Assembly: GCF_900476375.1 (NCBI RefSeq)
Contig: NZ_UPPP01000133.1
Span: 100,736 to 164,735 of the forward strand
Source of the DNA: Allolucifera butyrica
Lineage (GTDB): Bacteria > Bacillota > Negativicutes > Sporomusales > UPPP01
Length of the DNA stretch: 64,000 bases
Direction: 5' to 3'
Below, piece by piece: positions 42,297 to 50,303 of the stretch. Both the position numbers and the translations under genes were made by a program. The notes below the pieces were generated by a model. It did no database searches and was not told where the DNA came from. It saw only the letters and a list, made by a program, of their open reading frames with translations. How positions within the stretch are numbered: position 1 is the stretch's first letter; each line of letters starts with the position of its first letter.

Positions 42297-44045
42297 TCAA
42301 AACTGCGGTTCCAGCCCCGTCAATCGGGTTCGTAAGCCGGCTAATTCCCGGCGTCTTTCCAGTATCCGTTCTTCCCCCTGATTTTTTATTTCCATCCCGG
42401 CCTGAATGGTTGCCAAAACATCCTGCATGGCTTCCTCCAAACAATTGTCCAGTTCCCGCTTAAACGTCCGGATGCTGTCCGCGGCCCGGCTGCTTAAATC
42501 ATACCGCAGACGTCCGCAGTTCATACTGACAAGTTCGTGAATTTCATCCAGGCAGGAATTCAAAAAGATCTTACCGGCCAAGGAACGGGGCAGAAAGCGG
42601 TATTTCCAGTCACCTAAACTGAAAAGTAACGTATTAGGAATTTGCGGCAAAAAGTACAGGCTGCTTTTCGGACTTAGCGTAGTATGGCTGGCAATGGTTT
42701 GACAGGGAACCGCAAACAAACTGGCGGCCAGTTCCTTAATCTGCTGCAGTAAGGCATTGTTTTTCTGTTCAAACCGGCTGATGGTTGCCGCCAACCAAGC
42801 TTCCACTTTCTGTTCCTGGGATTGCCGGACCTGGTCAAATTGCTGCAAAATCAGGCGGGAAAGAACCTGCCGGGTTTCCGGCAGCAATTGCTTCAGTTCC
42901 CTGTTATTTCTTTCTTGCCAAAATTTCTGCAGTTGCTGCCGGGTTGTTTGGGTTGTGGCGCTTTCAAAATCCTTCATCTCCATAAGTAACCGGTCGTTAA
43001 ACCGCTCCAATTCTCCCTTCAGCAAATAGGCCAAATCCAGCTTTTCTCTCTGGATGGCGACAAAATGCTCCTGCAGGGCCGCCAACTGACTGGTTACTTC
43101 TTTTACCGGCATATCCAGCACCGAATTTTCTAAATCAACTTTTAATACTGCTTCCCGAACCGCCTGCTTAGCGCGAAAAGCTGCCGCATCCAGCAGAGTC
43201 CGCTGCCGCTCCGTCCTGACGAAGGTTGCCAACGCCTGTTGAAACTCCGGAAACCGGCTGGCTGTTATCAGACGTTCATCCTGGTGAATCGTCCCCATTA
43301 ACGCCTGTTTCGCCGAAAGGAGATATACCGTTTCAACCTCAAAACCGGTTTCCCGTTCGATTATGGTTCGAGAAAATTCTATGGATTGCTTTCGTTCTGC
43401 TTCATCGGCCAGATCCATTTTGTTGAAGACAAAAAACATCTTTCGCACATGCTGCCGGATCGTTTGCAAAAACCGGCATTCCTCCTGGCTGATTGGCGGC
43501 TCGACCGATAAAATAAAGATGCCGGCGTCTACTTGTGACAAAAATTCATGCGTTGTATCGCTATTATTCTGGTATACAGAACCGATTCCCGGTGTGTCGA
43601 TCAATTGAATTCCCTGTTGTAGCAGGGGTGACGGAACCATGATTTCTACCTGTTTAATCTGTTTTTCGTTGCCCGGGTTGCCGGCTTCAGTAATGTATGG
43701 CGAAAGATTGCCAAGGTCGATTTCTTCTTCCCGCCCGTCAATATAAATGGCCCGTCCGGCTGGAACTTCGCCGTAGCCAAGGACGGTAATGATGGATGTC
43801 AGGGGAACAACGGCCGAAGGTAAAACTTCTTGTCCCAGCAGGGCATTGACCAGGGTGGTTTTCCCCCGCTTGTACTGGCCTAAAACGGCCAGATTGAACG
43901 TATCCCGGCCCAGACGGTTAATCTGTTCCATGATTCCCCGCAATAAAGGCGCCGGCACCCGGAGGTTTCTCAGTATGCCGGCCAGTTCCGCCAACGCTTG
44001 GACCATGTCCGTTCCGGTTTGATTCTGCTTGTGGCTTGTTTCCAT
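42297..44045 (-). CDS. Dynamin-like GTPase 1 (fluoride-riboswitch unit)
   Basis: 582 residues of the bacterial dynamin-like family. GTPase motifs: G1 GQYKRGKTT near 62-70, G3 DTPG, G4 NKMD. The remainder is mostly helical with long Gln/Leu/Glu-rich stretches typical of a dynamin stalk, ending with a moderately hydrophobic segment and a coiled coil near 560-582. Such proteins tubulate or fuse membranes. The ATG at 44045 lies right after the stop of the upstream gene (44047). It ends ten bases from the -35 box of the Ehr operon promoter, with no terminator recognised between. Confidence 0.87.
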   Translation of the reverse strand: METSHKQNQTGTDMVQALAELAGILRNLRVPAPLLRGIMEQINRLGRDTFNLAVLGQYKRGKTTLVNALLGQEVLPSAVVPLTSIITVLGYGEVPAGRAIYIDGREEEIDLGNLSPYITEAGNPGNEKQIKQVEIMVPSPLLQQGIQLIDTPGIGSVYQNNSDTTHEFLSQVDAGIFILSVEPPISQEECRFLQTIRQHVRKMFFVFNKMDLADEAERKQSIEFSRTIIERETGFEVETVYLLSAKQALMGTIHQDERLITASRFPEFQQALATFVRTERQRTLLDAAAFRAKQAVREAVLKVDLENSVLDMPVKEVTSQLAALQEHFVAIQREKLDLAYLLKGELERFNDRLLMEMKDFESATTQTTRQQLQKFWQERNNRELKQLLPETRQVLSRLILQQFDQVRQSQEQKVEAWLAATISRFEQKNNALLQQIKELAASLFAVPCQTIASHTTLSPKSSLYFLPQIPNTLLFSLGDWKYRFLPRSLAGKIFLNSCLDEIHELVSMNCGRLRYDLSSRAADSIRTFKRELDNCLEEAMQDVLATIQAGMEIKNQGEERILERRRELAGLRTRLTGLEPQF

Positions 44046-44046
44046 A

Positions 44047-44910
44047 TCAGTCACCCTTTGCCGCCCGGACTGCCGCATTAAACCGTTCCAAGGCGGTTTG
44101 CTGTTCCGGGGAAAACAACAGTTGAAGCTTACCCGCTTGCACGGTGACGCTCCAAACTAATAATCCCGTAGCCGGGTCCGGCTCAACCGCCAAGGAATGA
44201 AGCCTGTGCAGCGGGATATACTGCCAGATTCCACCATACTGGCTGCTTTGGCCCTTGAAAAAGAATTTTTTCGCATCCGCCTCTTCATCCTGAATCAGAA
44301 TCAGTTCCGTATCCGTCAGCATGAGTAAATGGGCACTGGTCAGTCTTTTGTAAAAAAAGATCATAACCTTCTTGCCGATTGCCGGCTGATAGACCGTCTG
44401 GAGCATACTTTGTCCCGGCAGCAGGGCAAACCGGGAATAGTTCATATACTTAAAGTCAATCGAAACCAAATAGTTTAGTTTCTTCATTTCCTCCTGATAG
44501 TCGGCATGGCCGGGCCGGACCAGCTTTTGCCGGACACTCTGCACAATCGTGTTAAAGAGCAGATCCATGACCGTATTGTATTCCACTTTAAAACCGGCCG
44601 TCCGTCCGTCACAAGTTCCCCGGACCGCAATCCAGGAATACAGGAGAACGACCCCCTGTTCGATACAGTCAATGTCTTCTAAGGCGAAACGAACTTGGGT
44701 CACACCGGTTTTCGTCTTCTCCAGAAAATAAATCGCGCCGTCTGTTAAGCAGGTTAGTTTCGCATTGGTCCGGTAAGAACCCCAGCTGTCCGGAGGAGAA
44801 TATACAATATGGGGAAAGGGTTCTAACGCCGGGACAAACTCCCGGAACACCGCCGGTATTTGGTCGGGTGACGTAACCTTCCTGGCCCAAGCATCCGTAT
44901 CAGAAGGCAT
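44047..44910 (-). CDS. Unknown protein with two PH-like halves (fluoride-riboswitch unit)
   Basis: 287 residues, soluble, no signal or membrane segment. Two halves each show a beta-rich pattern (TCLTDGAIYFLEKTK...VRFALEDIDCIEQGVVLLYSW and MLTDTELILIQDEE...WQYIPLHRLHSLAV) typical of bacterial PH-like or YokE-like domains, which bind lipids or partners. This similarity is by pattern only. It precedes the dynamin-like GTPase, to which it is translationally coupled, and could act as its membrane adaptor. I do not recognise the family. Confidence 0.6.
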   Translation of the reverse strand: MPSDTDAWARKVTSPDQIPAVFREFVPALEPFPHIVYSPPDSWGSYRTNAKLTCLTDGAIYFLEKTKTGVTQVRFALEDIDCIEQGVVLLYSWIAVRGTCDGRTAGFKVEYNTVMDLLFNTIVQSVRQKLVRPGHADYQEEMKKLNYLVSIDFKYMNYSRFALLPGQSMLQTVYQPAIGKKVMIFFYKRLTSAHLLMLTDTELILIQDEEADAKKFFFKGQSSQYGGIWQYIPLHRLHSLAVEPDPATGLLVWSVTVQAGKLQLLFSPEQQTALERFNAAVRAAKGD

Positions 44911-45006
44911 ATTTTCTCCTCCCCTTATTAATAAATGAGCCTACCGTTGATTATCAGAGATTATCAAGGCAGGCGTCTTACATGCCCCACAACCAATGGA
45001 ACACGT

Positions 45007-45077
45007 AAAAAACTCCTACCAGAATTCCGGTAGGAGTCATTACCGCTTTTACGGATTTATGGCGAACTCCATCGCCC
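45007..45077 (-). promoter_or_regulatory. Fluoride riboswitch of the PH-like/dynamin 1 unit
   Basis: On the minus strand GGGCGATGGAGTTCGCC, ATAAATCC, loop, GCGGTAATGACTCCTACC, then terminator ACTCCTACC-GGAATTCT-GGTAGGAGT with T6. Aptamer about 45029-45077. The leader ends about 100 bases before the 44910 start. Confidence 0.93.
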
Positions 45078-45090
45078 ATTGCTTATTTTT

Positions 45091-45120
45091 ATTATATTCG
45101 CCGCGCTATGCCGGCGTCAA
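45091..45120 (-). promoter_or_regulatory. Promoter of the PH-like/dynamin 1 unit
   Basis: On the minus strand TTGACG (45120-45115), 18-base spacer, TATAAT (45096-45091), about 15 bases before the fluoride aptamer. Confidence 0.8.
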
Positions 45121-45173
45121 CCTATATTTGCCTGTACGTAAATATTGAATTTCCCTGGCCTTCAAAATCAGGA

Positions 45174-45203
45174 TTGACGGCGGCGAAAGCGGGCTGTTAT
45201 AAT
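45174..45203 (+). promoter_or_regulatory. Promoter of the MutS-like/dynamin 2 unit
   Basis: TTGACG (45174-45179), 18-base spacer, TATAAT (45198-45203), about 15 bases before a fluoride aptamer. Confidence 0.8.
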
Positions 45204-45218
45204 GAAACTAACTTACAA

Positions 45219-45296
45219 GGCGATGGAGTTCGCCTCAACCCGTGCTACGGTAATGACTCCTACTACTCACAATGAGTAGTAGGAGTCTGTTTTTTT
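45219..45296 (+). promoter_or_regulatory. Fluoride riboswitch of the MutS-like/dynamin 2 unit
   Basis: GGCGATGGAGTTCGCC, TCAACC, P2 (CGTGCTACG), GTAATGACTCCTACTAC, then a near-perfect terminator ACTCCTACTACTC-ACAAT-GAGTAGTAGGAGT with a TGT7 tail. The terminator's left arm overlaps the aptamer 3' strand, so fluoride should allow read-through. Confidence 0.95.
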
Positions 45297-45314
45297 AAAG
45301 GAGGTGCTTCCCCC

Positions 45315-46850
45315 TTGGCTTTTCACAGTATCCTGTTTGTTAAAACGGAAGACGGCGTCAGCAGTGAAAGCGTGGAAGAACCCGGCTTTTTCCCCGATTT
45401 AAATCTGGATCAAATTATCAGCGCCATCACCTTCGGCAAGGAGGAATACAATTTAAAACCGTTTTTCTATACTTCCCTGCACGATCCCGACGCAGTCAAA
45501 TACCGGTATGAGATCATGCAAGATCTTGAAAATGCCGTTCTGTTGGAGAATATAAAAGCATTTGCCCGGAGAATGCGCGCCATGCTGCGTCATCTAAACC
45601 TAATCAATCAGCTTTCCTACCGCTATAATAAAGAAGGCTGGTTCCTGACGGCGGTGGATACTTATTGCGAAGCCGTTCAATGCCTGGTGCAGGACTTAAC
45701 CGCAGCAGACCTTGCGTCACACGGGCTACTGGCCTTTCGTGAATATCTAACAGACTACGCCCAATCCGAAGAGTTTACAACGCTTTTTACGGCAACGGAG
45801 CAGCTTAAAGCGGATTTGTCCACCGTAAGCTATTGCCTGCTCATCAAGGACAGCCGCATTACGGTCCGTAACTATGCAGCGGAAATTGACTACAGCGCCG
45901 TCGTGGACGAAACCTTCGCGAAATTCAAACAAGGCGCGGTGACCGATTACCGGATCAAACTTGCCACCGATACGGGCCTGAATCATGTGGAAGCGCAAGT
46001 ACTGGACCTGGCAGCCAAGTTGCACCCCGAAATATTTTTAAGGCTAGATGATTATTGCCGGAACTACAGTCATTTTGTGGCTGAAAAGATTAGCCGCTTT
46101 GACCGGGAAATCCAATTCTATGTCGCCTACCTGGACTATATAGCAACCTTTAAACGGGCGGGCTTACCGTTTTGTTATCCGCAAATTTCGGACCAGTGCA
46201 AAGAAGTCCATAATTATGCAGGATTTGATCTGGCCCTGGCCCATAAACTCCTTGCCGAAAATGCCCGGGTCGTAGGTAATGATTTTCAACTGACAGATAA
46301 GGAGCGCATTCTGGTCGTGACCGGTCCGAATCAGGGAGGAAAAACAACTTTCGCCCGCATGTTCGGCCAGCTTCATTATCTGGCCGGTATCGGCTGTCCC
46401 GTTCCGGGGCGGGAGGCACAACTGTTTCTCTGCGACAGGCTCTTTACCCATTTTGAAAAAGAGGAAGCGATTGAGAATCTCCGTGGCAAACTGGAGGACG
46501 ATCTGGTCCGGATTTATCACATTCTCAATCAGGCCACGGCAAGCAGTATCATCATCCTAAATGAAATTTTCACTTCCACCACCCTAAAAGACGCCGCGCT
46601 TCTGGGTAGAAAAATCATGCAACGAATCAGTCAATTGGATTTATTATGCGTTTGTGTAACTTTTATCGATGAATTGGCCGCTTGCAGCGAAAAAACCGTA
46701 AGCATGGTTAGCACGGTCGCGCCGGAAAATCCGGCCAGCAGGACTTATAAGATAATAAGAAAGCCTGCCGACGGACTTTCTTATGCCATTTTCATTGCCG
46801 AAAAATACCGTCTTACTTACGATTGTTTAAAGGAGCGCCTCCAATTATGA
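45315..46850 (+). CDS. MutS-family ATPase 1 (non-mismatch-repair type), fluoride-riboswitch unit
   Basis: 511 residues. The C-terminal ~200 residues are the MutS ATPase domain (Walker A GPNQGGKTT at 337-345, Walker B near IIILNEIFTSTT). The first 330 are helical and resemble the MutS core/lever region; the N-terminal mismatch-recognition domains are absent, so it is a MutS-like protein outside classical repair. Start is TTG at 45315 behind AAAGGAGGTG. Its stop overlaps the start of a second MutS-like protein, suggesting a heterodimer. Target (DNA, RNA or protein) unknown. Confidence 0.85.
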   Translation: MAFHSILFVKTEDGVSSESVEEPGFFPDLNLDQIISAITFGKEEYNLKPFFYTSLHDPDAVKYRYEIMQDLENAVLLENIKAFARRMRAMLRHLNLINQLSYRYNKEGWFLTAVDTYCEAVQCLVQDLTAADLASHGLLAFREYLTDYAQSEEFTTLFTATEQLKADLSTVSYCLLIKDSRITVRNYAAEIDYSAVVDETFAKFKQGAVTDYRIKLATDTGLNHVEAQVLDLAAKLHPEIFLRLDDYCRNYSHFVAEKISRFDREIQFYVAYLDYIATFKRAGLPFCYPQISDQCKEVHNYAGFDLALAHKLLAENARVVGNDFQLTDKERILVVTGPNQGGKTTFARMFGQLHYLAGIGCPVPGREAQLFLCDRLFTHFEKEEAIENLRGKLEDDLVRIYHILNQATASSIIILNEIFTSTTLKDAALLGRKIMQRISQLDLLCVCVTFIDELAACSEKTVSMVSTVAPENPASRTYKIIRKPADGLSYAIFIAEKYRLTYDCLKERLQL

Positions 46851-48346
46851 AAGCTTTCCTGATGTATAAAGACCAGGATTTCGATCTGCAGCAGGGCTTA
46901 CCGGCTAATGAGCAAGCATTAACCCAGGACCTCGAATTAAACACGCTGTTCAACGCCATGGCCCTCGGCGACCAGTTCCTCTTCGATGTGGCCAGAAAAG
47001 CCATTTTATCCGGATTAAGCGACCTGGACGCAATCCGGTATCGCCAGGCAATTTTGAAGGATTGTCTGAAAAATCCCGCTGTCGTCAGAGAACTCTACGC
47101 TATCGCGGTAGAAACCATTGAGAAAAAAAGGCAAAAATATTATTTTGGTATTTTTACCCGTTATCCCGCCGGGATCTTGCATAGTGCGCTGGAGGCACTG
47201 CAAATGCTTCTGGATATGCTGAAAAGGCTTAAGCATATCGCCGATACACAGGCTGCCCAATTTGAATCGGAGGGGTTCACCGCGTTTCTTGCGATGCTGA
47301 AGCAGGAACTGACTGACGAATATTTCACCGGCGCTCAACAGCATCTCAAAGAACTCAAATTTCGTGACGGAGTTTTGCTTAGCGCCGAATTGGGCAAGGG
47401 AAATATAGGCGCCAATTATGTCCTCCGTAAATCGCCGGATAAAAAAGAGAGTTGGCTGCAGCGGTTCCTGGCCAAGAAACCGCCTGCTTATACGATTGAG
47501 ATTCATGCCCGGGATGAAAGCGGCGCCAGATCCCTGTCGGAATTAAGAGACAGAGGCATTAACCTTGTGGCCAACGCCCTCGCCCAGTCCACCGAACATA
47601 TTCTCAGTTTTTTTACTCTGTTGCGGACTGAACTGGCCTTCTATGTCGGCTGCTTGAACTTACACGGACAACTTGTTCAACTGGGAGAGCCCATTGCCTT
47701 TCCCTTGATAGCGGAGTCCGGCGAGCATAAATTTTCCTGCCGGGAACTGTACGATGTCTGTCTGGCGTTAACCCTGCAGCAAAAAATTGTGGGCAACACG
47801 GTGCAGGCGGATCATAAAGACCTTGTTATCATTACCGGCGCCAATCAGGGCGGCAAATCAACCTTTTTGCGCAGTGCCGGCTTATCCCTGTTGATGATGC
47901 AATGCGGTATGTTCGTACCGGCCGGCTCCTTCTGTTCCAGTGTCTGCGACAACCTGTTCACACACTACAAACGGGAAGAAGACCCAACCATGACCAGCGG
48001 AAAACTGGATGAAGAACTCGGCAGAATGAGCGATATTATTGATAAATTGTCGGCTAATTCCATTGTGCTGTTTAATGAATCGTTCGCCGCGACCAATGAA
48101 CGGGAAGGCTCGGAGATTGCCAGGCAGATCCTTGGTGCGTTATTGCAAAAACGCATCCGGGTTTTCTGCGTGACCCATTTATATGAATTTGCCCACGGCT
48201 TTTATGAGCAAAAAAAGGAAACGGTCCTTTTTTTGCGGGCGGAAAGACAAAATGACGGGAAACGGACTTTTAGGCTGGCCGAAGGCGAACCCCTGCAAAC
48301 CAGTTTTGGCGAAGATTTGTATATCAATATATTTGGCAGCAGATGA
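46847..48346 (+). CDS. MutS-family ATPase 2 (non-mismatch-repair type), fluoride-riboswitch unit
   Basis: 499 residues, a diverged paralogue of the preceding gene: helical N-terminal part, then MutS ATPase domain with Walker A GANQGGKST near 322-330, and FNESFAATNEREGSEI at the Walker B/D-loop. Mismatch-binding domain absent. The ATG overlaps the previous stop (ATGA), and AGGAG lies upstream; an in-frame TTG at 46823 is less likely. Likely partner of MutS-like 1. The next gene, a dynamin-like GTPase, follows by 24 bases. Confidence 0.85.
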   Translation: MKAFLMYKDQDFDLQQGLPANEQALTQDLELNTLFNAMALGDQFLFDVARKAILSGLSDLDAIRYRQAILKDCLKNPAVVRELYAIAVETIEKKRQKYYFGIFTRYPAGILHSALEALQMLLDMLKRLKHIADTQAAQFESEGFTAFLAMLKQELTDEYFTGAQQHLKELKFRDGVLLSAELGKGNIGANYVLRKSPDKKESWLQRFLAKKPPAYTIEIHARDESGARSLSELRDRGINLVANALAQSTEHILSFFTLLRTELAFYVGCLNLHGQLVQLGEPIAFPLIAESGEHKFSCRELYDVCLALTLQQKIVGNTVQADHKDLVIITGANQGGKSTFLRSAGLSLLMMQCGMFVPAGSFCSSVCDNLFTHYKREEDPTMTSGKLDEELGRMSDIIDKLSANSIVLFNESFAATNEREGSEIARQILGALLQKRIRVFCVTHLYEFAHGFYEQKKETVLFLRAERQNDGKRTFRLAEGEPLQTSFGEDLYINIFGSR

Positions 48347-48370
48347 TAACTCCTAAGAGGATGGTGCAGC

Positions 48371-50275
48371 ATGACCATAGAACCTACTTCCGAAACTCCT
48401 GCCGGGATTGCGGACGGCGCAAACCCGTTAGCTGAAGTCAATCCGGATCTGGAAAAGCTACGGGCCTACACGCAGGCCAAACTGGCGCTGGCGGAGCAAC
48501 TGCGCATTGTGCGCGAGGCGTTGGCAGCCCTTGGCCGGAACCGCGGCGAAGGGCAGTGCGAAGAACTATTGGTAAAACTGGCCGAAGACCGCTTCACCCT
48601 GGCAATGCTTGGGCAATTCAAACGCGGCAAGAGTTCGCTCATGAATGCCATTATCGGGCGCGAACTCCTGCCTACCGGTGTACTGCCTCTTACCTCCGCT
48701 ATTACGGTGCTTAAATACGGGCCGGCGGAGCGGCTGGCGGTAAATCGTGAAGACTCGATTTTCCCGGATGAATTGCCGGTTTCCGCCCTTGCCGGTTATG
48801 TAACGGAAAAAGGAAATCCGGCCAATCGCCTGAAAGTGAAGACTGCCTGTGTGGAATTACCGGTGCCGTTCCTGCGGCGGGGAGTCGAATTCGTGGATAC
48901 ACCGGGCGTTGGCTCGGCAATCACGTCCAACACGTTAACTACCTACGAGTTTCTGCCGGAATGCGATGCCGCACTGTTTGTTACTAGTGTCGATACGCCG
49001 ATGACCAGTGTGGAATTGGCGTTTCTAAAAGAGATCCGGCAATATATGGACCGAATTTTCTTCGTGGTCAATAAGACCGACCTCGTAACAGATAACGAGC
49101 GCGACGAAATTCTTAAATTTATAGCCGAAGCGGTCCGCGAACAAACCGGCCTCAACCCTATAAAGATCTTTCCGGTTTCCGCCCGCCTGGGTCTTGCCGC
49201 TAAAACGGAGGGTGATGCTGTGCTTTACGAACAAAGCGGCCTCAAGGTTCTCGAAGAAGCGCTGGCATCCTTTCTGTCCGGGGAAAAGACGGCCGCTTTC
49301 CTGGGCGCAGTGGCTCATAAAGCGTTGCAAATTCTGGATGAAGAAACGACACAAGGCACTTTCGGCAAAGCTGCTTTAGAAGCCCGAGCCAGTACGATAC
49401 AAAAGGAAAAATCCGCCACACTTCCCCGTGACCCCTATACTGCCGCAGCGGCAGTGAAAGAGGCAAGAAAAAAACTGGCGGCATTGCATGCCGGTATCCT
49501 TCAAGGCCGCATGACAGAGGCGGAAATACCGGAAGTCCCGCCGTCCAGCACAGCTCAAACGGATCCGGCAGTGGTAACTGCCCAAGATGCGCCAATGCCT
49601 GCGGCAGCAAATATTGCGGCGGATTTACAAACAAGAGGCTGTCCGGTTTGCCAATATATCACGGGACAGGCCGCAAAGTTCTTTGCCCATTGGCAGTACC
49701 GGCTCAGCACGGAGGAGCAGGCCCAGGCGGAATTTGCCGCAGAACTAGGATTCTGCCCGTTCCATACCTGGCAGTTGCTGGCGGTCTCCTCCCCCCACGG
49801 CGCCTCCGTCGGCTATGCGCGGCTGGCTGACGAGGCTGCCCGCCGTCTGAAAGAAATAATCGCCGCCCCCGCAGCCAAAGACGGGATGCGGCGGTTACTG
49901 CACGACTCCCGGAGCTGCCGGGTTTGCGGCCTTCTGCAACGGGCTGAGGAGGACTATATCCGGCGTCTCGCCAGATTCATTAGCGAGACCGCAGGCCGGA
50001 ACGGGTACCGCCATTCAGAAGGAGTCTGCCTGCGTCATCTCGGCATGCTCTTGAGCACCGTTACCGCCGCAGAAACCCGCGAGTTTCTTCTCACCCATGC
50101 CGCTCAACGTTTTGAAGAAGACGCGGAAGATATGCGCAGTTATGCCCTAAAGCACGAAGCGGTCCGCCGGGCATTGCAGAATTGCAACGAGAAAGACGCC
50201 TACCGGCGGGCCGTTATCCGTATCGCCGGCGGCCGGAATGTATACCTTCCTTGGGAGGAAGACGGAAAAATATAA
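48371..50275 (+). CDS. Dynamin-like GTPase 2 fused to a Cys/His-cluster domain
   Basis: 634 residues. GTPase domain at the N-terminus (G1 GQFKRGKSS near 77-85, G3 DTPGVGS, G4 NKTD) followed from ~415 by a domain with repeated Cys/His pairs: CPVC, CPFH, CRVC and CLRH, spaced like DUF6062-type zinc- or cluster-binding modules. The usual long stalk seems replaced by this module. Start ATG at 48371 behind AGGATGG. Third gene of the fluoride-controlled MutS-like operon, which ends at a bidirectional terminator. Metal content of the Cys module is unknown. Confidence 0.85.
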   Translation: MTIEPTSETPAGIADGANPLAEVNPDLEKLRAYTQAKLALAEQLRIVREALAALGRNRGEGQCEELLVKLAEDRFTLAMLGQFKRGKSSLMNAIIGRELLPTGVLPLTSAITVLKYGPAERLAVNREDSIFPDELPVSALAGYVTEKGNPANRLKVKTACVELPVPFLRRGVEFVDTPGVGSAITSNTLTTYEFLPECDAALFVTSVDTPMTSVELAFLKEIRQYMDRIFFVVNKTDLVTDNERDEILKFIAEAVREQTGLNPIKIFPVSARLGLAAKTEGDAVLYEQSGLKVLEEALASFLSGEKTAAFLGAVAHKALQILDEETTQGTFGKAALEARASTIQKEKSATLPRDPYTAAAAVKEARKKLAALHAGILQGRMTEAEIPEVPPSSTAQTDPAVVTAQDAPMPAAANIAADLQTRGCPVCQYITGQAAKFFAHWQYRLSTEEQAQAEFAAELGFCPFHTWQLLAVSSPHGASVGYARLADEAARRLKEIIAAPAAKDGMRRLLHDSRSCRVCGLLQRAEEDYIRRLARFISETAGRNGYRHSEGVCLRHLGMLLSTVTAAETREFLLTHAAQRFEEDAEDMRSYALKHEAVRRALQNCNEKDAYRRAVIRIAGGRNVYLPWEEDGKI

Positions 50276-50303
50276 TCCCCCACGACCGTGGGGGATTATA
50301 TTT
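50271..50303. terminator. Bidirectional terminator between dynamin 2 and the chemoreceptor
   Basis: TATAATCCCCCAC and GTGGGGGATTATA form a perfect 13-bp stem with a 4-base loop; the left arm includes the dynamin 2 stop codon. Confidence 0.88.

Noticed and set aside
45315..48346. DNA mismatch repair mutS pair
   Set aside because: Both proteins are about 500 residues and lack the mismatch-recognition and connector domains; mutL is absent.
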